Shown here in pieces: positions 22,301 to 28,506 of a stretch of DNA of 64,000 nucleotides. Source of the DNA: Rhynchopus euleeides (lineage: Eukaryota; Euglenozoa; Diplonemea; Diplonemida; Diplonemidae); assembly GCA_963210315.1 (NCBI GenBank), contig OY723306.1, positions 372,001-436,000 of the forward strand, in the 5' to 3' direction. The notes beneath the pieces are model-generated. The model searched no databases. It was given only the letters and a program-made list of their open reading frames with translations, and was not told the origin of the DNA. The position numbers and the translations under genes are program-made. The stretch's first letter is position 1, and each line of letters starts with the position of its first letter.

Positions 22301-24086
22301 CGAGAGCCTGCGCCACAGCGACAGGGTACCTGTTGAGGAGGTGGTTAGCCTCGAGGGCAAGCCCGAGGACTGCGATGTGGTTGATGCAGGGTGCGTTCTC
22401 AGCCTGCGTGACGATCCACCCCGTCTCCCCGAAGATCTTCGCCTTGGGCTCCATCGTTTCCAGCACGGACAGCACCGTGGCGGGGTGGCAGCGGCGCACC
22501 CCGATGCGCGCGATACGCGTCTGCAGCTCATCCTGCAGACCGTCCAGATCCTTCAGCGTCTTCTGCAGCTTCTCCTTGAGGCGGGCCTCCGGGGGGTGCT
22601 GCAGCACCTCACGCATGGCACGGGCGGCAAAAACCACCACGCGCTCGTCAGCCACCTCATCCTTCTGCAGGGAGTACGCCGGCTGCCCCACGATGTCGAA
22701 GGGCATGGGTCCGCCACGGTACTCGCGCACATACACACTCAGCCGGGGGCTGCGCTCACGGTGCATGTAGTTCCGCGTACGCATGTGGAACAGCAGGAGA
22801 CGCCCCTCGGTAGGCAGCTCGCAGTAGAAGTCTGCCAGCAGGGCATGGGACACCATGCGGCCGCCGCCCTGCTGGGTGACGGGCAGCACCTTGCCGGTGA
22901 GCTTCGTCTCGGGCAGGATCAGCTCCAGGTGGTACGACCCTGCGGTGCGCATGCGCCCGCCACCGCCGAAGCCCCCCATGTCGTCGAACATGTCATCATC
23001 ATCGTTAAGCCCACCCATCCCCATGATCCCGCCGCCGCCAAGACCCATCAGGTTGGCCATCCCGCGAGCAGGGGCACGTGTGGAGCGGGCGGCGTTCGGG
23101 TCAATCTTGAACTTGAAGACAGTGTACTTCGGGTCGCGCACGGCCTCCCACCGCCCAGCAATGTCATCGCCGCCGCCGTCATCGTCGAAGCGCATCCCTC
23201 CGCCGCGGGCACGCCCCCCCTCACGGCGCGATGTGCCTGTCTGGTTCTTCGACTGATCGATCAGCTCGTCACGCTTCAGCACATTCCACACGTCGTGCTG
23301 CGAGATGCCCTCTGCCGCATGCCTCAGGTACACCTCGCGCTCCTCCTTGTCCAGCGTCTTGAAGCAGGGGGTCTCCTTGGGCACCTGCCCCAGCACCAGA
23401 TCCGCCACACGCTTCTTGTCGGAGGGGGCGGACAGCAGCTCGTGCAGGATCTGAGGCCAGTGGTTGGTGGGCCCGGTGTACCCCTTGGCGTAGAAACGCA
23501 GCTCCTGCATGTAACGGTAGGCCGCAGCACCCTCCTTGCCGTAGGGCAGGTGGCAGGTGAAGGATGCGATGGTGCTCCCGGTGCACATGTAGTCCGACAC
23601 GATCTTCCACGCGGAGGCCCTCGTGTCAGCGCCGATGCTCAGCCCGTCCAGCTCGCGGAAGTCAGGGCGCTTCGAGCTGTCGGCATTCCTGAGGGCAACA
23701 TCCACAACAATCCGTGTGAAGCGCTGCACGTGCTGGCATGCCGTGTCGTACGACTGCCTTGCGGTGGGGTCATTCGTGATGCGCACCGAGAGGTTGTGGA
23801 GCAGGAGGTGCATCAGCGAGACGAGGGTCGACATGTTCAGAAGGATACCCGCAGAGAGACGGTCGGCACCGTACTGCTTCGCGTTGTCGTAGGCGCTCTT
23901 TGCAGCACGCTCGAGCGTCATGGCGTCAGAGAACATCGGGGCGTAAGACTGGTACCCCGAAATCATGTACTCAAGGGTCTCCCGCAGCTGGTCGCTGCTG
24001 GTGTCCCCCCTCGAGCACAAGATCTTGGTATGTTCGTTCCATTTCTCCAGAAACTTGACAGACGCGGGACCGGGTTGGGCCGCCAT
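7317..24086 (-). CDS. RNF213: Giant RNF213/mysterin-like AAA+ protein with two SPRY-like domains
   Basis: One open frame of about 5,590 codons (200 bases of it are N) starts at MAAQPGPAS. Human RNF213 is about 5,200 residues, so the size fits. Near residue 2980 there is a Walker A, GPSGTGKS, with a Walker B-like IMIDEMNA near 3300. A second AAA module has GAPGTSKT near 3600 and LLFVDEAG near 3670 followed by LMTNATLDPAIGNR. A Walker-like DSGTGKT lies near 2600. Two SPRY-like domains lie at about 1770-1925 and 1925-2110, flanked by W/G-rich repeats. An Asp/Gly-rich low-complexity stretch is at about 290-390. RNF213 relatives are dynein-like ATPases that ubiquitylate lipids and proteins. No RING or RZ finger is visible here, so the ligase module may be absent or lie in the gap. 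The last 35 codons, beyond the gap, are uncertain. It is intronless although nearby genes have introns. Confidence 0.88.
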   Translation of the reverse strand: MAAQPGPASVKFLEKWNEHTKILCSRGDTSSDQLRETLEYMISGYQSYAPMFSDAMTLERAAKSAYDNAKQYGADRLSAGILLNMSTLVSLMHLLLHNLSVRITNDPTARQSYDTACQHVQRFTRIVVDVALRNADSSKRPDFRELDGLSIGADTRASAWKIVSDYMCTGSTIASFTCHLPYGKEGAAAYRYMQELRFYAKGYTGPTNHWPQILHELLSAPSDKKRVADLVLGQVPKETPCFKTLDKEEREVYLRHAAEGISQHDVWNVLKRDELIDQSKNQTGTSRREGGRARGGGMRFDDDGGGDDIAGRWEAVRDPKYTVFKFKIDPNAARSTRAPARGMANLMGLGGGGIMGMGGLNDDDDMFDDMGGFGGGGRMRTAGSYHLELILPETKLTGKVLPVTQQGGGRMVSHALLADFYCELPTEGRLLLFHMRTRNYMHRERSPRLSVYVREYRGGPMPFDIVGQPAYSLQKDEVADERVVVFAARAMREVLQHPPEARLKEKLQKTLKDLDGLQDELQTRIARIGVRRCHPATVLSVLETMEPKAKIFGETGWIVTQAENAPCINHIAVLGLALEANHLLNRYPVAVAQALEAVAKGETGKVKDPLAVLQSLNKVSCHDFDGTWTWHNGLGHKTHPDGFTIHGHHVRFNTPELHPCTLREIRYEEDGLRFIMLQERPVANEHGFEEESTREVQYTVELQRTASGTYVGKWMRDQSHKWIPSRFELTGPPAVRPICEWGDQANKGTFPQLAERISGWGCEGLHKEIETTTNDACSTIRTIFPNLQVGTDDPFYGPILRLWEACCKQVVKKTSTEKLLPVLDKWVLATSHGRSLADLRDLRMHAAKILLKAYSSQRPVRWNSVPVSLTKLRALKGHYSILGTFIDSVARESKLLQNNLDTRKVSARAFGLMQNYRPIYADNKVVFPSNLDPTSFRVPRKELETTLHLCRELMEHWGVSEDARRMRDIEQKIRESDLVDLCDLESTVEEGKRTLGPAWDIQDAVLSPLLRAHFLASAVEGKTTTLSDMPRIFDQLKKNLSKFTLDTPIGIATARMNPTDGHLQGERKRQEVNLLLELGVKQDVAESLVDGALPLRYMINGLESFRTLADDKKCPRDLRLQPHFFNEKEKSLLLDADMDTTKLRDAADRAQAIREVSGGCKPEALEIISTMLKCEKIVEFTREHPQAQDEGLANVLTNARDLQHASFQTFLNCVSYINPFVAASMVHHNSFAERTKELEEERAEAGLKGKPTVDDVVKSASLRAPINNRTSLDTRTPDGFWDMLNKHFANDVVVRQIQANLERINTADQVDGLEKMIKEQNGATDRLISHCRAAAGMPPAETDDVEADAMDVDQEPALVVVDLPPTGTPSLKCEFGGVMKSGPEYQDIVYRATLQWNLDDALDVFRMQAREVLRVFNTVCVLFGEGHIEFRSRKITFRHNEGGKVNLMLRSLVGQWAAVSAGQVSVFHEACEQHPSLACLTPAELIRMAELLRGVSSSGDLTQEEAQRMVLPWRDTRTRPLRRGQQVTVTTSEVLEATLQEMSPQLTACLAVRLPQRNPLPDDPHPLKLTGCGVADGEYRKGLYTYARVDGATLIPVSNGWSVYSKPQFDGQQLLASCSEHDSSLEPWAMDGWVEPDQHGLLSSNPSPVRVQIDGAHAESRNWSSDARPLLQQVRVSAPDNTKIPNLDVTESKTGKSLFVGGVLLESLWGSLGFERGMKIISVTTAEGDELKGNREIIDFFKNTGSTGGAKKHVKDGFIVEVQSPWVWNAASAPSQMDISENGRSITKMRGQQPSIAFSGAPGIACTWRVLLEGDVQGARVGLCRPNIDFRVSEADTGSNKGLAYWYLRGGVLRHDARDVSLTKPFKSGDVITVTHSRQHQRISFKLNDVELGAMFTDVDVNDLRPCVYLKERGCTATICNGAPITEVLKWNATRIDSKDINITNDGRTISKKAGTTAAGAVGNTVFRGPGPHKFQVSLKAREKNDKVHIGVAPPGVDLKEKVKEGFSFFGMTVLDNGSVYNLQEPGTVATTGKVPKESTTRLLDQTITYQFTIDLGEGTVDVIRDQQRLVHTATLPDFPRAEGPLVPYVFFDGTAPATEVTLLEEETSAVHGSPAVVIRGTRDAKNKTVQPRKGVVPVGPADGLYERHTPTYIRQDGRFQVFHWNGRWCVADPSDRPVAFSSAIDAKLDLGSSSLKWTTVRGFQPVPEAVRVVTPVQPGGILNKQDGMRGGKVWYANRSHMLFWSKVVRRWVITDIKVQETASSVQAYYSSSNPEELPHCCTAWHWGNGSSWSSDMRLRIAPCYKEVPLKKDSRSLCWSKAEFGAGWDAAADAGVAVKELRPVVNIETHIHPVGASDLDADMMTSDELAGCHIINKACDMWVKGPDLRRALVKAAEGADSGIELRVGWRDGEDAKQSVRRSALSQLQRIGVLLRQVKGSMIDPRIIRNFDKNAPRYGQVLGRTIEGAIVDTSRIPVADRKLFGLSLFDKEVRPYHVLDCTDSTLEEDATAFVSLFQHLKKGRMVVLNLQALHSESRNLIRACIEDNRSTEKEMLAVVTGGDGTDETIENVDTMCDMRWKKWALQRAATLNKFKSITYYAQDSGTGKTFAIEAEIVKGTWGSGATATRLDLDSTTDSLCEVCQRLMDPLRRPEGVLLVHVGHDTKPSLVNQVLDSLIFLGRIQSNSGLSASLTPNGWHLVVEFQRPPEKEVGHVVNVPWIRPDGTSEITILACQGLAKQGKLPEYNLNHHHDAAALLKFLREYVTTVKRVDDDTLVRMLALGMNKAPPLDSEEYSSFKALLEPLTARFITRALKYAINKFRKFNPANKDRPRNLSGTSSCLVLAEGIIHEMGHFVAPTRNDHYHVICEPGDIKKYTDHMLLSGKLPVDLKTALDKMWQDIERNLRAMSREGVVIPNAEKSSKDAPFHRLLEMLCDELMVDTKLAVGCLRDKSYVLIPDFLQKLIQLSTHIDLNDPAILQGPSGTGKSYAIMILSELLHLPTRQANAQKRTGFRDLQSAINVFLRTDKKLKHLFSDNESDVRINGKAVVWGAEHVKPYQNVLDCLDKLVERKNFKGLDYVREGLLECIGPCIKDEASFPDVAKVIKDDKKPALKAAAASLFDPKASIEDIRKSIEELTKELSRVSGGFLSLEMVQQMEARLSSERMRELAGAVYDDFTKVLSRRHKYEAMQNWARNAVPLLKGKAERLCRMVKEMVREEISKSPILKVAPDLLAELADTGSRGTDTKAMGESLAKTLSRVVDLQREPTTLFILMRYDMTQQMLFDQMLPTLKRAAECPSIRFMIMIDEMNATKMLGLVKRIVVDRYWWKWEDAYPQLQGRIPENIAFVGAVNPSKKDSKLEGLSEGDAQDASEQQLGFDVTPMPPSLMNHVVPWRQLAEGQRDMFIMRLIKQSRNLFSADIRPNQIQGLSRLLLAAHKFAQVRMQNKRSTVSQRDIHRTMKLFDFFFKQGLDFTLDGKSTTNVWNRSLSAMLLGIAVSYYFRFPPDERAELSERLTEVLELLAKESKDPSIVTIEADRGNIAPLAQDVSFASIAKKAVWYFCASQHLVLPEAVYAHMGLMENLFVQMVCFHIRLAVILEGAPGTSKTLSNNIIRDNMTGTGEFWKDFCHISHICRYQGSAQSSAEEIKNKCEEAFQKQKECDEAGAKNKRALLFVDEAGLVRGEGDAHKFALKVLHYYLEGANLASVLMTNATLDPAIGNRCIVVYMAKPAPEELTNMCAGILHSSGMSGLSPEGSKVVSVLCNAFHVLVPPSAEGTEELVGYDRNERYRWWYGLRDLFHLMRYVRRNQEMAGRLEGDTMIHINPKVVARALQRNMNGPTEFFDKVLRVYGQALEAKVGPQYSINALREMLRPNLETILDSIADNNRALEGANGKNLNDMWVRFKLIVDTTDDGSMLQLLKQMNIPYFKDISVLSLSALSQGDKLMPVTVVSQIVAAMETGKTVWLTNTREIDACLFDVFNQNYVVSCSGNNEVNHFVPIAIGAALEYKQVHRDFQCIVHVTKKELAGMGNVLPSPFLNRLEKFSLSVEDIVQYKMDDERMFPDQAVELRELRAKAEQLEASLSLARGGCLFTASPKETVGSLMLEAITGKKLAIVKISKRITSDEVLQNFIFGGNRKTGMWRRMACKMLQVCQLDHMLLAQRVLNDYAPAYLRAFFRDLAPWSLTGYLADLKDQVSQSTTEVLWLRSVVYSPANVDFPTMLEKIPGVRHRSIDHLMDSERGQDDLHDDLYHFCLDKTASVFVMVVGPDALGSAAAREVRLLLDTPPELKEAEKKQLTNKAVVVLQAYQAMSASGSNACTPLFGTGWDQACIDASGEHLGLDMKEYVEPMVIGKLPNQAPPEWADIEPMVDTAMNSLMSAQLEASKKWAVIEKGDPAAAVYDMKRALGEQVDVAHKLLMCCKHLRRALVRLYKERIPSHPELVEMAHDVASQEKAQSLPHRLLEEKQKAPVALLMFALRFLMDDRNASALLFLDSQKDKGVLEQSDKIIAKAMEIAAGETTFHHLRHLKVTTMPTLNVRATKPSLPGSSCLMDSLPVPAAATDAAVEAASLSEKHASTIVGQLVSLVHQNEETVLAFFEDCIRARVKYNEARVVRQVVPWVFQLARGLHAQLFAGKKETVWSVRAMCCVEAAAIDDFILAMVPLAAMDVLTSSSAEQFVATNAPVKGGWVSHELGPKLLLQSFEGMSKQDEGLSHFSIACASMLRRATKEAYRESRCLPCLGVVAGLLKEKSTGVVQTAVAFAKACMNVSAPALALDMPKLRSALDKYPATVPHVALELAKLHQNTGGDHSAVLLPFVLERIAAKGIGRSMCGRILQLLNPNPKEALVGPLPGMMLAAAAPRGVTSKAAQDTHFHPPCCTPDSKRPDKLSKNIAAHESPVYVALYDVFYDVLVGISGGKISPSGVVEMAKLCNDLGSGPDDAGVTMARKVLLRAAEIAFLQYLACSFQRPVGKDRTWAPSLLDNAENTALVSKIAKALTQPKGFKCPPYNSSENLKLSQQWPDPDCEYNAMIMIHTLEAGVGEFRGMGKQAVLSYLQDQVPIDPKSKDPLGALVTVCGEGVKLKCQNSSPLTTGPGDLPFISEPSALQFHPYMVLTRKLTECTDSRTSDATQQIVDEIKEWSKDLTMQQKRLVLFYACYKVFFAARMTSAFAKELAYSKDLQSMMQLDGKQQHVLHIILDNTKLKERKSGDEVDLIDSLARGSGDLWSEVMMTALCVASSDPETLLGSYFYNITAQRKHYIPGDKTGGEVTHGGGYKIDCVTQLDLNGDLTAYARGQQVLSAGACYLLWCITFGAWAVQLALFKDSAYDTCNNWLVSSTIKQRTHAYQRRHSDYQHLTNQFTERSIAYHLHMGSHTGITIDEAQATYALLLSRFADGGGIDKKNDVLRRLTNKTRDEGLAAEREVQSLWDMACSKSGAKKKNQDVQSEGKDCHTNADLSRFVGQKPRNLCRSVEVYTKLERMPAQELPKXXXXXXXXXXXXXXXXXXXXXXXXXXXXXXXXXXXXXXXXXXXXXXXXXXXXXXXXXXXXXXXXXXXXAVSKRIWDNGNRARAPSHTPRHLRFWRQVSLFW
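7421..7620. other. Assembly gap (200 N)
   Basis: A run of exactly 200 N lies inside the 3' end of the RNF213-like gene. The round number suggests a placeholder of unknown true length, so missing exons or domains cannot be excluded. Confidence 0.95.
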
Positions 24087-24343
24087 TGTCCTGGCTAAGA
24101 GCGCACAAAGGTTAGATGCACAGTTCCCTGTGTCTGAATGCGCAGTTCAGCCGCCTGCAGTGGCAGGGAGTCAAGGTAGGACAGCGGATGGGTGGGTGTG
24201 TGAGGGGGGGGGGGGGTGAAGTTCTGCAATACGCAGAACCTCTGTGAGTGATACCCCTCCTTGAGCCCCACACCCAAGGCCGCGCCCGGTTGTGTGTCAG
24301 CAGTCCTGTCGAGGATGGGAGTGTGGGGCAGGGGGGGGGGGGG

Positions 24344-24372
24344 GGTTTGATCGTCGAGAGGGAATAGAAAAG
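24344..24372 (-). promoter_or_regulatory. Shared core-promoter motif upstream of RNF213-like gene
   Basis: On the gene strand this reads TTTCTATTCCCTCTCGACGATC followed by AAAC, a slightly diverged copy of the motif found before all four host genes. It ends 258 bases before the ATG. The other copies contain TCACTCT, which fits a YCAYTYY initiator. Here that box is weakened to TCCCTCT. Confidence 0.6.
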
Positions 24373-24456
24373 TAAATCTCTCAGCACCTTCTCGCAATGT
24401 TAGTCCTTTTTGTAGTCACTACACCAGATATGTTGTACAAGGCAGATCAATGCACA
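24373..24456 (-). repeat. Conserved block upstream of the promoter motif (RNF213 copy)
   Basis: About 84 bases directly upstream of the promoter motif are shared with 42614-42663 and, with an insertion, with 27963-28062. On the gene strand it contains TGACTACAAAAAGGACT and AGAAGGTGCTG. It may be an upstream promoter element, or part of a dispersed repeat that carries promoters. Confidence 0.55.
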
Positions 24457-24719
24457 ACGGGAGGGTGTGTAGCAGTTGTCTGTCAGTGGCTTGGTGGTTG
24501 GACCGCAATACAGTATCACTAAAACACAACCAGGTGTCTGTCCGTAATACGTAGTCTCTCCTTGACACCATATACTTGGGGGCAGGGGGGGGGGGGGGGT
24601 AGGGGACCAGATGTACTTGAAAAATTTGTAATAAAAATTTTTCCGACCCCAAACAAGGGTTATTGGCACCTAAAATGGGTGTACCCGCCTCAAAAATATG
24701 TCTGGGGACCCAATGAAAC
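24457..24719. other. Intergenic, no gene seen
   Basis: AT-richer spacer with a G12 run near 24587. No supported gene. Confidence 0.5.
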
Positions 24720-25790
24720 CGGTTTTTCACACTTAGTCGCCCATTTTCGGCCCGAATTTTTGAAAAATCGGTGAAAAAAGGGGGTTTCGCCCATTATGGG
24801 CAAAATCCCGATGTTCATGAAAAAATGACAAAATCGGGGCAACTAGACCCCATTTTGGGTGGTTTTCGGGTGAAAAACGTACCCTAGACATCCCTGGGGT
24901 ACATTGTATACCCTCCAGGGCCTCTAGGACCAGTAGAATCACGTGAAAATGTGTTTTTTACCCAAAAAAAAGACCCTGCAACCACCCTGCACACATCCTG
25001 CAACCATGTTGCAGGCACACTATAACCCAATAACCACCCAGAAACCACTGAGCCTGCCCTATAAGGGGTGTATGGGCCTGTCGGAACAGGTTTTCTACAC
25101 CGAGTTGCCCAAATTCGGTCCGAGAATTTGAACGGATCCGCTAATCCAACATAGCAAACGAGAATTTGAAAAAAACTGTGAAGAACGGGGAATTTGCCCG
25201 TGTGTGGTAAAAGTCCTAATTTTTATGAAAAAATGACAAAATCGGGGCGACTAGACCCCATTTTGGGTGGTTTTCGGGTGAAAAACGTACCCTAGGCATC
25301 CCTGGGGTACATTGTATACCATCCAGGGCCTCTAGGACCAGTAGAAGTGTGTGAAAATGCCTTTTTTTTACCCAAAAAAAGGACCCTGCAACGATGTTGG
25401 AGGACCCTGCACACATCCTGCAGCCATGTTGTAGGCACCCTATAACCCTATAACCACCCAGAAACCACTGGGAATGCCCTAAAAGGGGTGTATGGGCCTG
25501 TCGGAACAGGTTTTCTCCACCGAATTGCCCAAATTCGGTCCGATATTTTGAAAAAACTGTGAAAAATGGGGGTTTCGCCCATGTGGGGTAAATGTCCCAA
25601 TTTTACGAAAAAATGATAAAATTTGGGCGACTAGACCCCATGTTGGGTGGTTTTCGGGTGAAAAATGTACCCTAGGCATCCTGGGGCACATTGTATACCA
25701 TCCAGGGCCTCTAGGACCAGTAGAAGTGCGTTAAAATGCACATTTTTACCCAAAAATGACCCTGCAACCACCTTGCACAGGACTCACCCC
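24720..25790. repeat. Tandem array, about 2.7 copies of a 380-408 bp unit
   Basis: The anchor CTAGACCCCATTTTGGGTGG recurs at 24843, 25251 and 25631 (third copy with one change), giving spacings of 408 and 380 bases. Each unit also carries a poly-A segment (AAAAATGACAAAATC), GGGTACATTGTATACC, CCAGGGCCTCTAGGACCAGT and a CCCTGCAACCA stretch. The array is AT-richer than its surroundings and lies between the divergent 5' side of the RNF213-like gene and the J-protein gene 3' end. No coding function is apparent. Confidence 0.8.
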
Positions 25791-26939
25791 AGAAAAGCGA
25801 AAAAAATGCCAAAAAATGGCCAAAAATGAGGGTTGGTGGGCCCAAAAGTGGGTAAAAACCTCCGGAAATTCATATCCGGAGTGGGTTTGGGGGTGGGTTG
25901 GCACTGTTGACCTCCAGACCTGGATATTTCAAAAAAATTACAGTTTTTCTCAAGGACATCTGGGGGCCTAGGGGGGGGGGGTGTGAGGACAGGAAATAGA
26001 ACGTGCTGCGTCGTCCCACTGAGTTGTGTCAAGCGCGCAGGGCGTGAGGGTGTGGGAAGGGGGGGTAGAACACTGCAACTGACATCGGCACTCCCTCGGG
26101 GCAAAGACAACCACAGCGCGGGTTTGCGGGTGTGGCAATCCAACATTTGCCTGGGCTCTGGAGTGCACCACCGAGAGACCCTTCCGATGCATCACTCTTG
26201 GTCAGCGTGCCACCAGACACAGGCATCACCAGAGTGAGCCGCTGGGATTATTCGTTTGAGGCCAGCCTCTCAGCATTGCCACGAGTGCCTGACATACGAG
26301 GCGGACTCCGCAGTGGCATCCACACATATTGCCAGAAGGCGACTTACAGAATCCAGACATCGGGGGCTTTTGGCACAAAGCTGGTTGCAAAGTGGCACAG
26401 CTTGACACACAACGGCACAGAGCGAATGTTTGCATTGTCCTCAATCTCAGCTAGAAGAACTGGCTGGAGTTCTTGGCCTGACACTCTGGGGGACCAGACA
26501 ACTCCCCCGAAGCGACGCTTCGCTGTGCTGCAGCCAAAGGAGTTTCCCTCCGGTCGGCTGGATGCAGGGGGGGGAACATCGCTGTCAGTGGCACGCTCGT
26601 CCTGAACACCGGATGTGCAGAGCTTCGTGATGCAGGCAGAGGAAACTGCAGGTATCCATTTGCAGCCGCCCCTGGGGTTCGAGAATTTGGCCCAAGCTCC
26701 AAACCCACCCACACACGCGGGGTTGCCTGGTTGGGTCACGCAGCAAATCGCATCTCCTGCAGAGCCCTTTTGCGACTGGCTGATCCGCCTGGGCATGAGC
26801 TGCCCAACACATCCCGCTGGGACACTGCCGTTTCGTCCTGGGCCCTCCGGCAACGTTTTGCCTTCTCCACCCACAAAGCCCCCACCCCTCCGTCAGGAGA
26901 GACTATTGGGCAGAAGCGGAAACGCAACGCCAACGCAGC
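25791..26939. other. Intergenic, no convincing gene
   Basis: Short open frames of 157-176 codons occur on both strands (for example 26132-26605 plus and 26344-26874 minus), but they overlap each other, resemble no family I know and have no promoter motif. A 32-base segment at 26132-26163 is repeated at 28475-28506. Confidence 0.45.
26132..26163. repeat. Dispersed repeat, copy 1
   Basis: GTGGCAATCCAACATTTGCC and the twelve bases after it recur with four changes at 28475-28506. Family unknown. Confidence 0.55.
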
Positions 26940-27776
26940 TCAGCTGAACCAACCCTTCTGCTCCGGCTCCTCCAGGTGAGAGCCCCGCCGCCGCTGTCCA
27001 CGCCACGTCGGGTACATCATGTTGTAAATCAGGATCCACCCTCCCAACAGCAACGCGGTGAAGAAAACCGACATCATAAACTCCGTCCGCTTCTGAATAG
27101 TGAGGAGCTCCTGGGTCATCGCCTCCGCCTCTTGCTTCCTGTAGTGCTCCCGCACACGCTCCGGGTTACGCATCCGGGCGTACTTCTCCTGTTTGACCGG
27201 GTCGTATTCATACTTGAATGGGTCATCCTCCTCCTCCTCTTTGGATCCCCCCTGGCTGTCCCCACCCAACGCCTCGATGTCTTTAGCACGCTGCCTCAGC
27301 GCTGTGTATGCATTGGTCACCTCTTTGAACCTCACGGCATCACCGCCGGCATCGGGATGGCAGGACTTCACCAGCGAACGGTACGCCGCCTTCACCTCGT
27401 CGAACGGAGCCCCCGATTCCAACCCCAGCACCTCGAAGGGGACAGCTTCGCTCTTGAAGCCCCACTTCTGCAGCCACTGGTCCTGTTTGCCGGATATCTC
27501 CCACGCAGACCGGGCGTCCTTCCCCCCGCCCCCCCCTGCGTGCATCCGGTCAGCCTCGTTGAAGTCATCTTCGAACCCCCGAAACCCCTGCCGCTGGGCC
27601 TTCTGCCTCAACCTGTGGATTTCCTCTGTGATGCGCCTATTTGCCGCCTCTGCCTCATCCTTGTGGCGCTGCCGCCGCATCTGCTCGAACTCCTCAGGTC
27701 TGGAGTTGCCCGGCTGCTGCCCGTGGAACTGGCGCCGCACAGCGCCGGATGGCGCACGCATGACATGGCGTCGCAT
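26940..27776 (-). CDS. J-domain (DnaJ/Hsp40) protein with one C-terminal membrane segment
   Basis: This protein of 278 residues has a single exon. The N-terminus (MRRHVMRAPSGAVRRQFHGQ) is Arg-rich and almost lacks acidic residues, as in mitochondrial presequences. Residues about 30-80 are a charged helical segment. The J domain spans about 112-170 with the diagnostic HPD at 140-142, which stimulates Hsp70 ATPase. It lacks the G/F region and zinc fingers of type I J-proteins. A hydrophobic segment at about 232-254 (FFTALLLGGWILIYNMMY) is followed by a basic tail, so it is likely a tail-region membrane-anchored co-chaperone, perhaps of the mitochondrial or ER membrane. Location is inferred. The shared promoter motif ends 75 bases upstream. 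Confidence 0.87.
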   Translation of the reverse strand: MRRHVMRAPSGAVRRQFHGQQPGNSRPEEFEQMRRQRHKDEAEAANRRITEEIHRLRQKAQRQGFRGFEDDFNEADRMHAGGGGGKDARSAWEISGKQDQWLQKWGFKSEAVPFEVLGLESGAPFDEVKAAYRSLVKSCHPDAGGDAVRFKEVTNAYTALRQRAKDIEALGGDSQGGSKEEEEDDPFKYEYDPVKQEKYARMRNPERVREHYRKQEAEAMTQELLTIQKRTEFMMSVFFTALLLGGWILIYNMMYPTWRGQRRRGSHLEEPEQKGWFS

Positions 27777-27850
27777 GTTGGGGCGGTGCCGCTACACAGC
27801 GGCACCCACTCCCTTGCGCCCCACCCACCCAGGGTGTAGGCTTGGCAGGT

Positions 27851-27879
27851 GGTTTGATTGTCGAGAGTGAATGGAAAAG
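27851..27879 (-). promoter_or_regulatory. Shared core-promoter motif upstream of the J-protein gene
   Basis: Gene-strand core TTCACTCTCGACAATCAAAC, preceded by ACTTTTCCA. It ends 75 bases before the ATG at 27776. It contains TCACTCT, matching the YCAYTYY initiator consensus. Confidence 0.65.
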
Positions 27880-27909
27880 TGTCACTTCAACTCTGCCGCT
27901 CTCTTCTAC
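27875..27909. repeat. Block shared with 56984-57018
   Basis: AAAAGTGTCACTTCAACTCT and the following CTGCCGCTCT segment match 56984-57018 with a few changes. At this site it adjoins the promoter motif. The second copy lies in gene-free DNA. Confidence 0.5.
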
Positions 27910-27962
27910 CTACTGTTTGATACTTCGTTTGACGCGTTGACGCTTCCACAAAAGCAAATCAC

Positions 27963-28062
27963 CCAGCACCTTCTGAATTTGACCGAGTCACTGTGCTTCT
28001 TGCAACGTGAGTCCTTTTTGTAGTCACCACACCAGATATGCTGTGCAAGGCGGATCGATGCA
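27963..28062 (-). repeat. Conserved block upstream of the promoter motif (J-protein copy)
   Basis: It shares AGCACCTTCT, TGCAACGTGAGTCCTTTTTG and ACACCAGATATG with the block upstream of the RNF213-like gene, but about 100 bases of other sequence separate it from the promoter motif. Confidence 0.5.
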
Positions 28063-28089
28063 TGGGCGGGGTGGGGGGGGGTGGGTGGG

Positions 28090-28160
28090 GGGGTGGGATC
28101 GAACCATTTTGGCCGTTGGCACTGTCTGGGTAGCAGCGCTGCCTGCCTAAGAAGGCGCAT
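28090..28160 (-). other. tRNA-like sequence, degenerate (possible SINE head)
   Basis: On the minus strand TTAGGCAGGCAGCG resembles an A box and ATGGTTCGATCCCACC a B box, about 45 bases apart. The T stem pairs only in part and I could not close an acceptor stem, so a working tRNA is unlikely. Confidence 0.25.
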
Positions 28161-28339
28161 ATCTCATGCGCGGATGACTTTGACTACCCGTGGTAGCCCC
28201 AGGTCAGCACACATACACACATCCTCGGCTGATTTGTGACTTGGCACCTGAGAGAGGGGGGGCGGACAAGGCTGGGGTGGGGAGAACGTTGCTTCGTTTC
28301 TCTGGGTTCAGTTCGAGAGTGAGGGAGACAGAGAACGAG

Positions 28340-28368
28340 GGTTTGATCGTCGAGAGTGAATGGAAAAG
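28340..28368 (-). promoter_or_regulatory. Shared core-promoter motif without an obvious gene
   Basis: Same core as at the four genes (TTCACTCTCGACGATCAAAC). Downstream on the minus strand lie the tRNA-like segment and then the J-protein promoter, with no supported reading frame. It may drive a noncoding RNA, be an alternative J-protein start, or be a decayed copy. Confidence 0.45.
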
Positions 28369-28474
28369 CGGACACAGAGAACGGGGTTGGGGGGGCGAAT
28401 CACCTCGGTCTGGCGACATTGACGCGACGAGATAGCGCGGGTTGGATCCCGTGCGAGTCTGCTGTTCGGTGATC

Positions 28475-28506
28475 GTGGCAATCTAACGTTTGCCTGGGCT
28501 CCGGAG
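28475..28506. repeat. Dispersed repeat, copy 2
   Basis: GTGGCAATCTAACGTTTGCC and the next twelve bases match 26132-26163 with four changes. Confidence 0.55.

Noticed and set aside
26132-26874. A possible small gene from overlapping frames of 157 and 176 codons on opposite strands
   Set aside because: No domain, no promoter motif, and a segment of it is a dispersed repeat.
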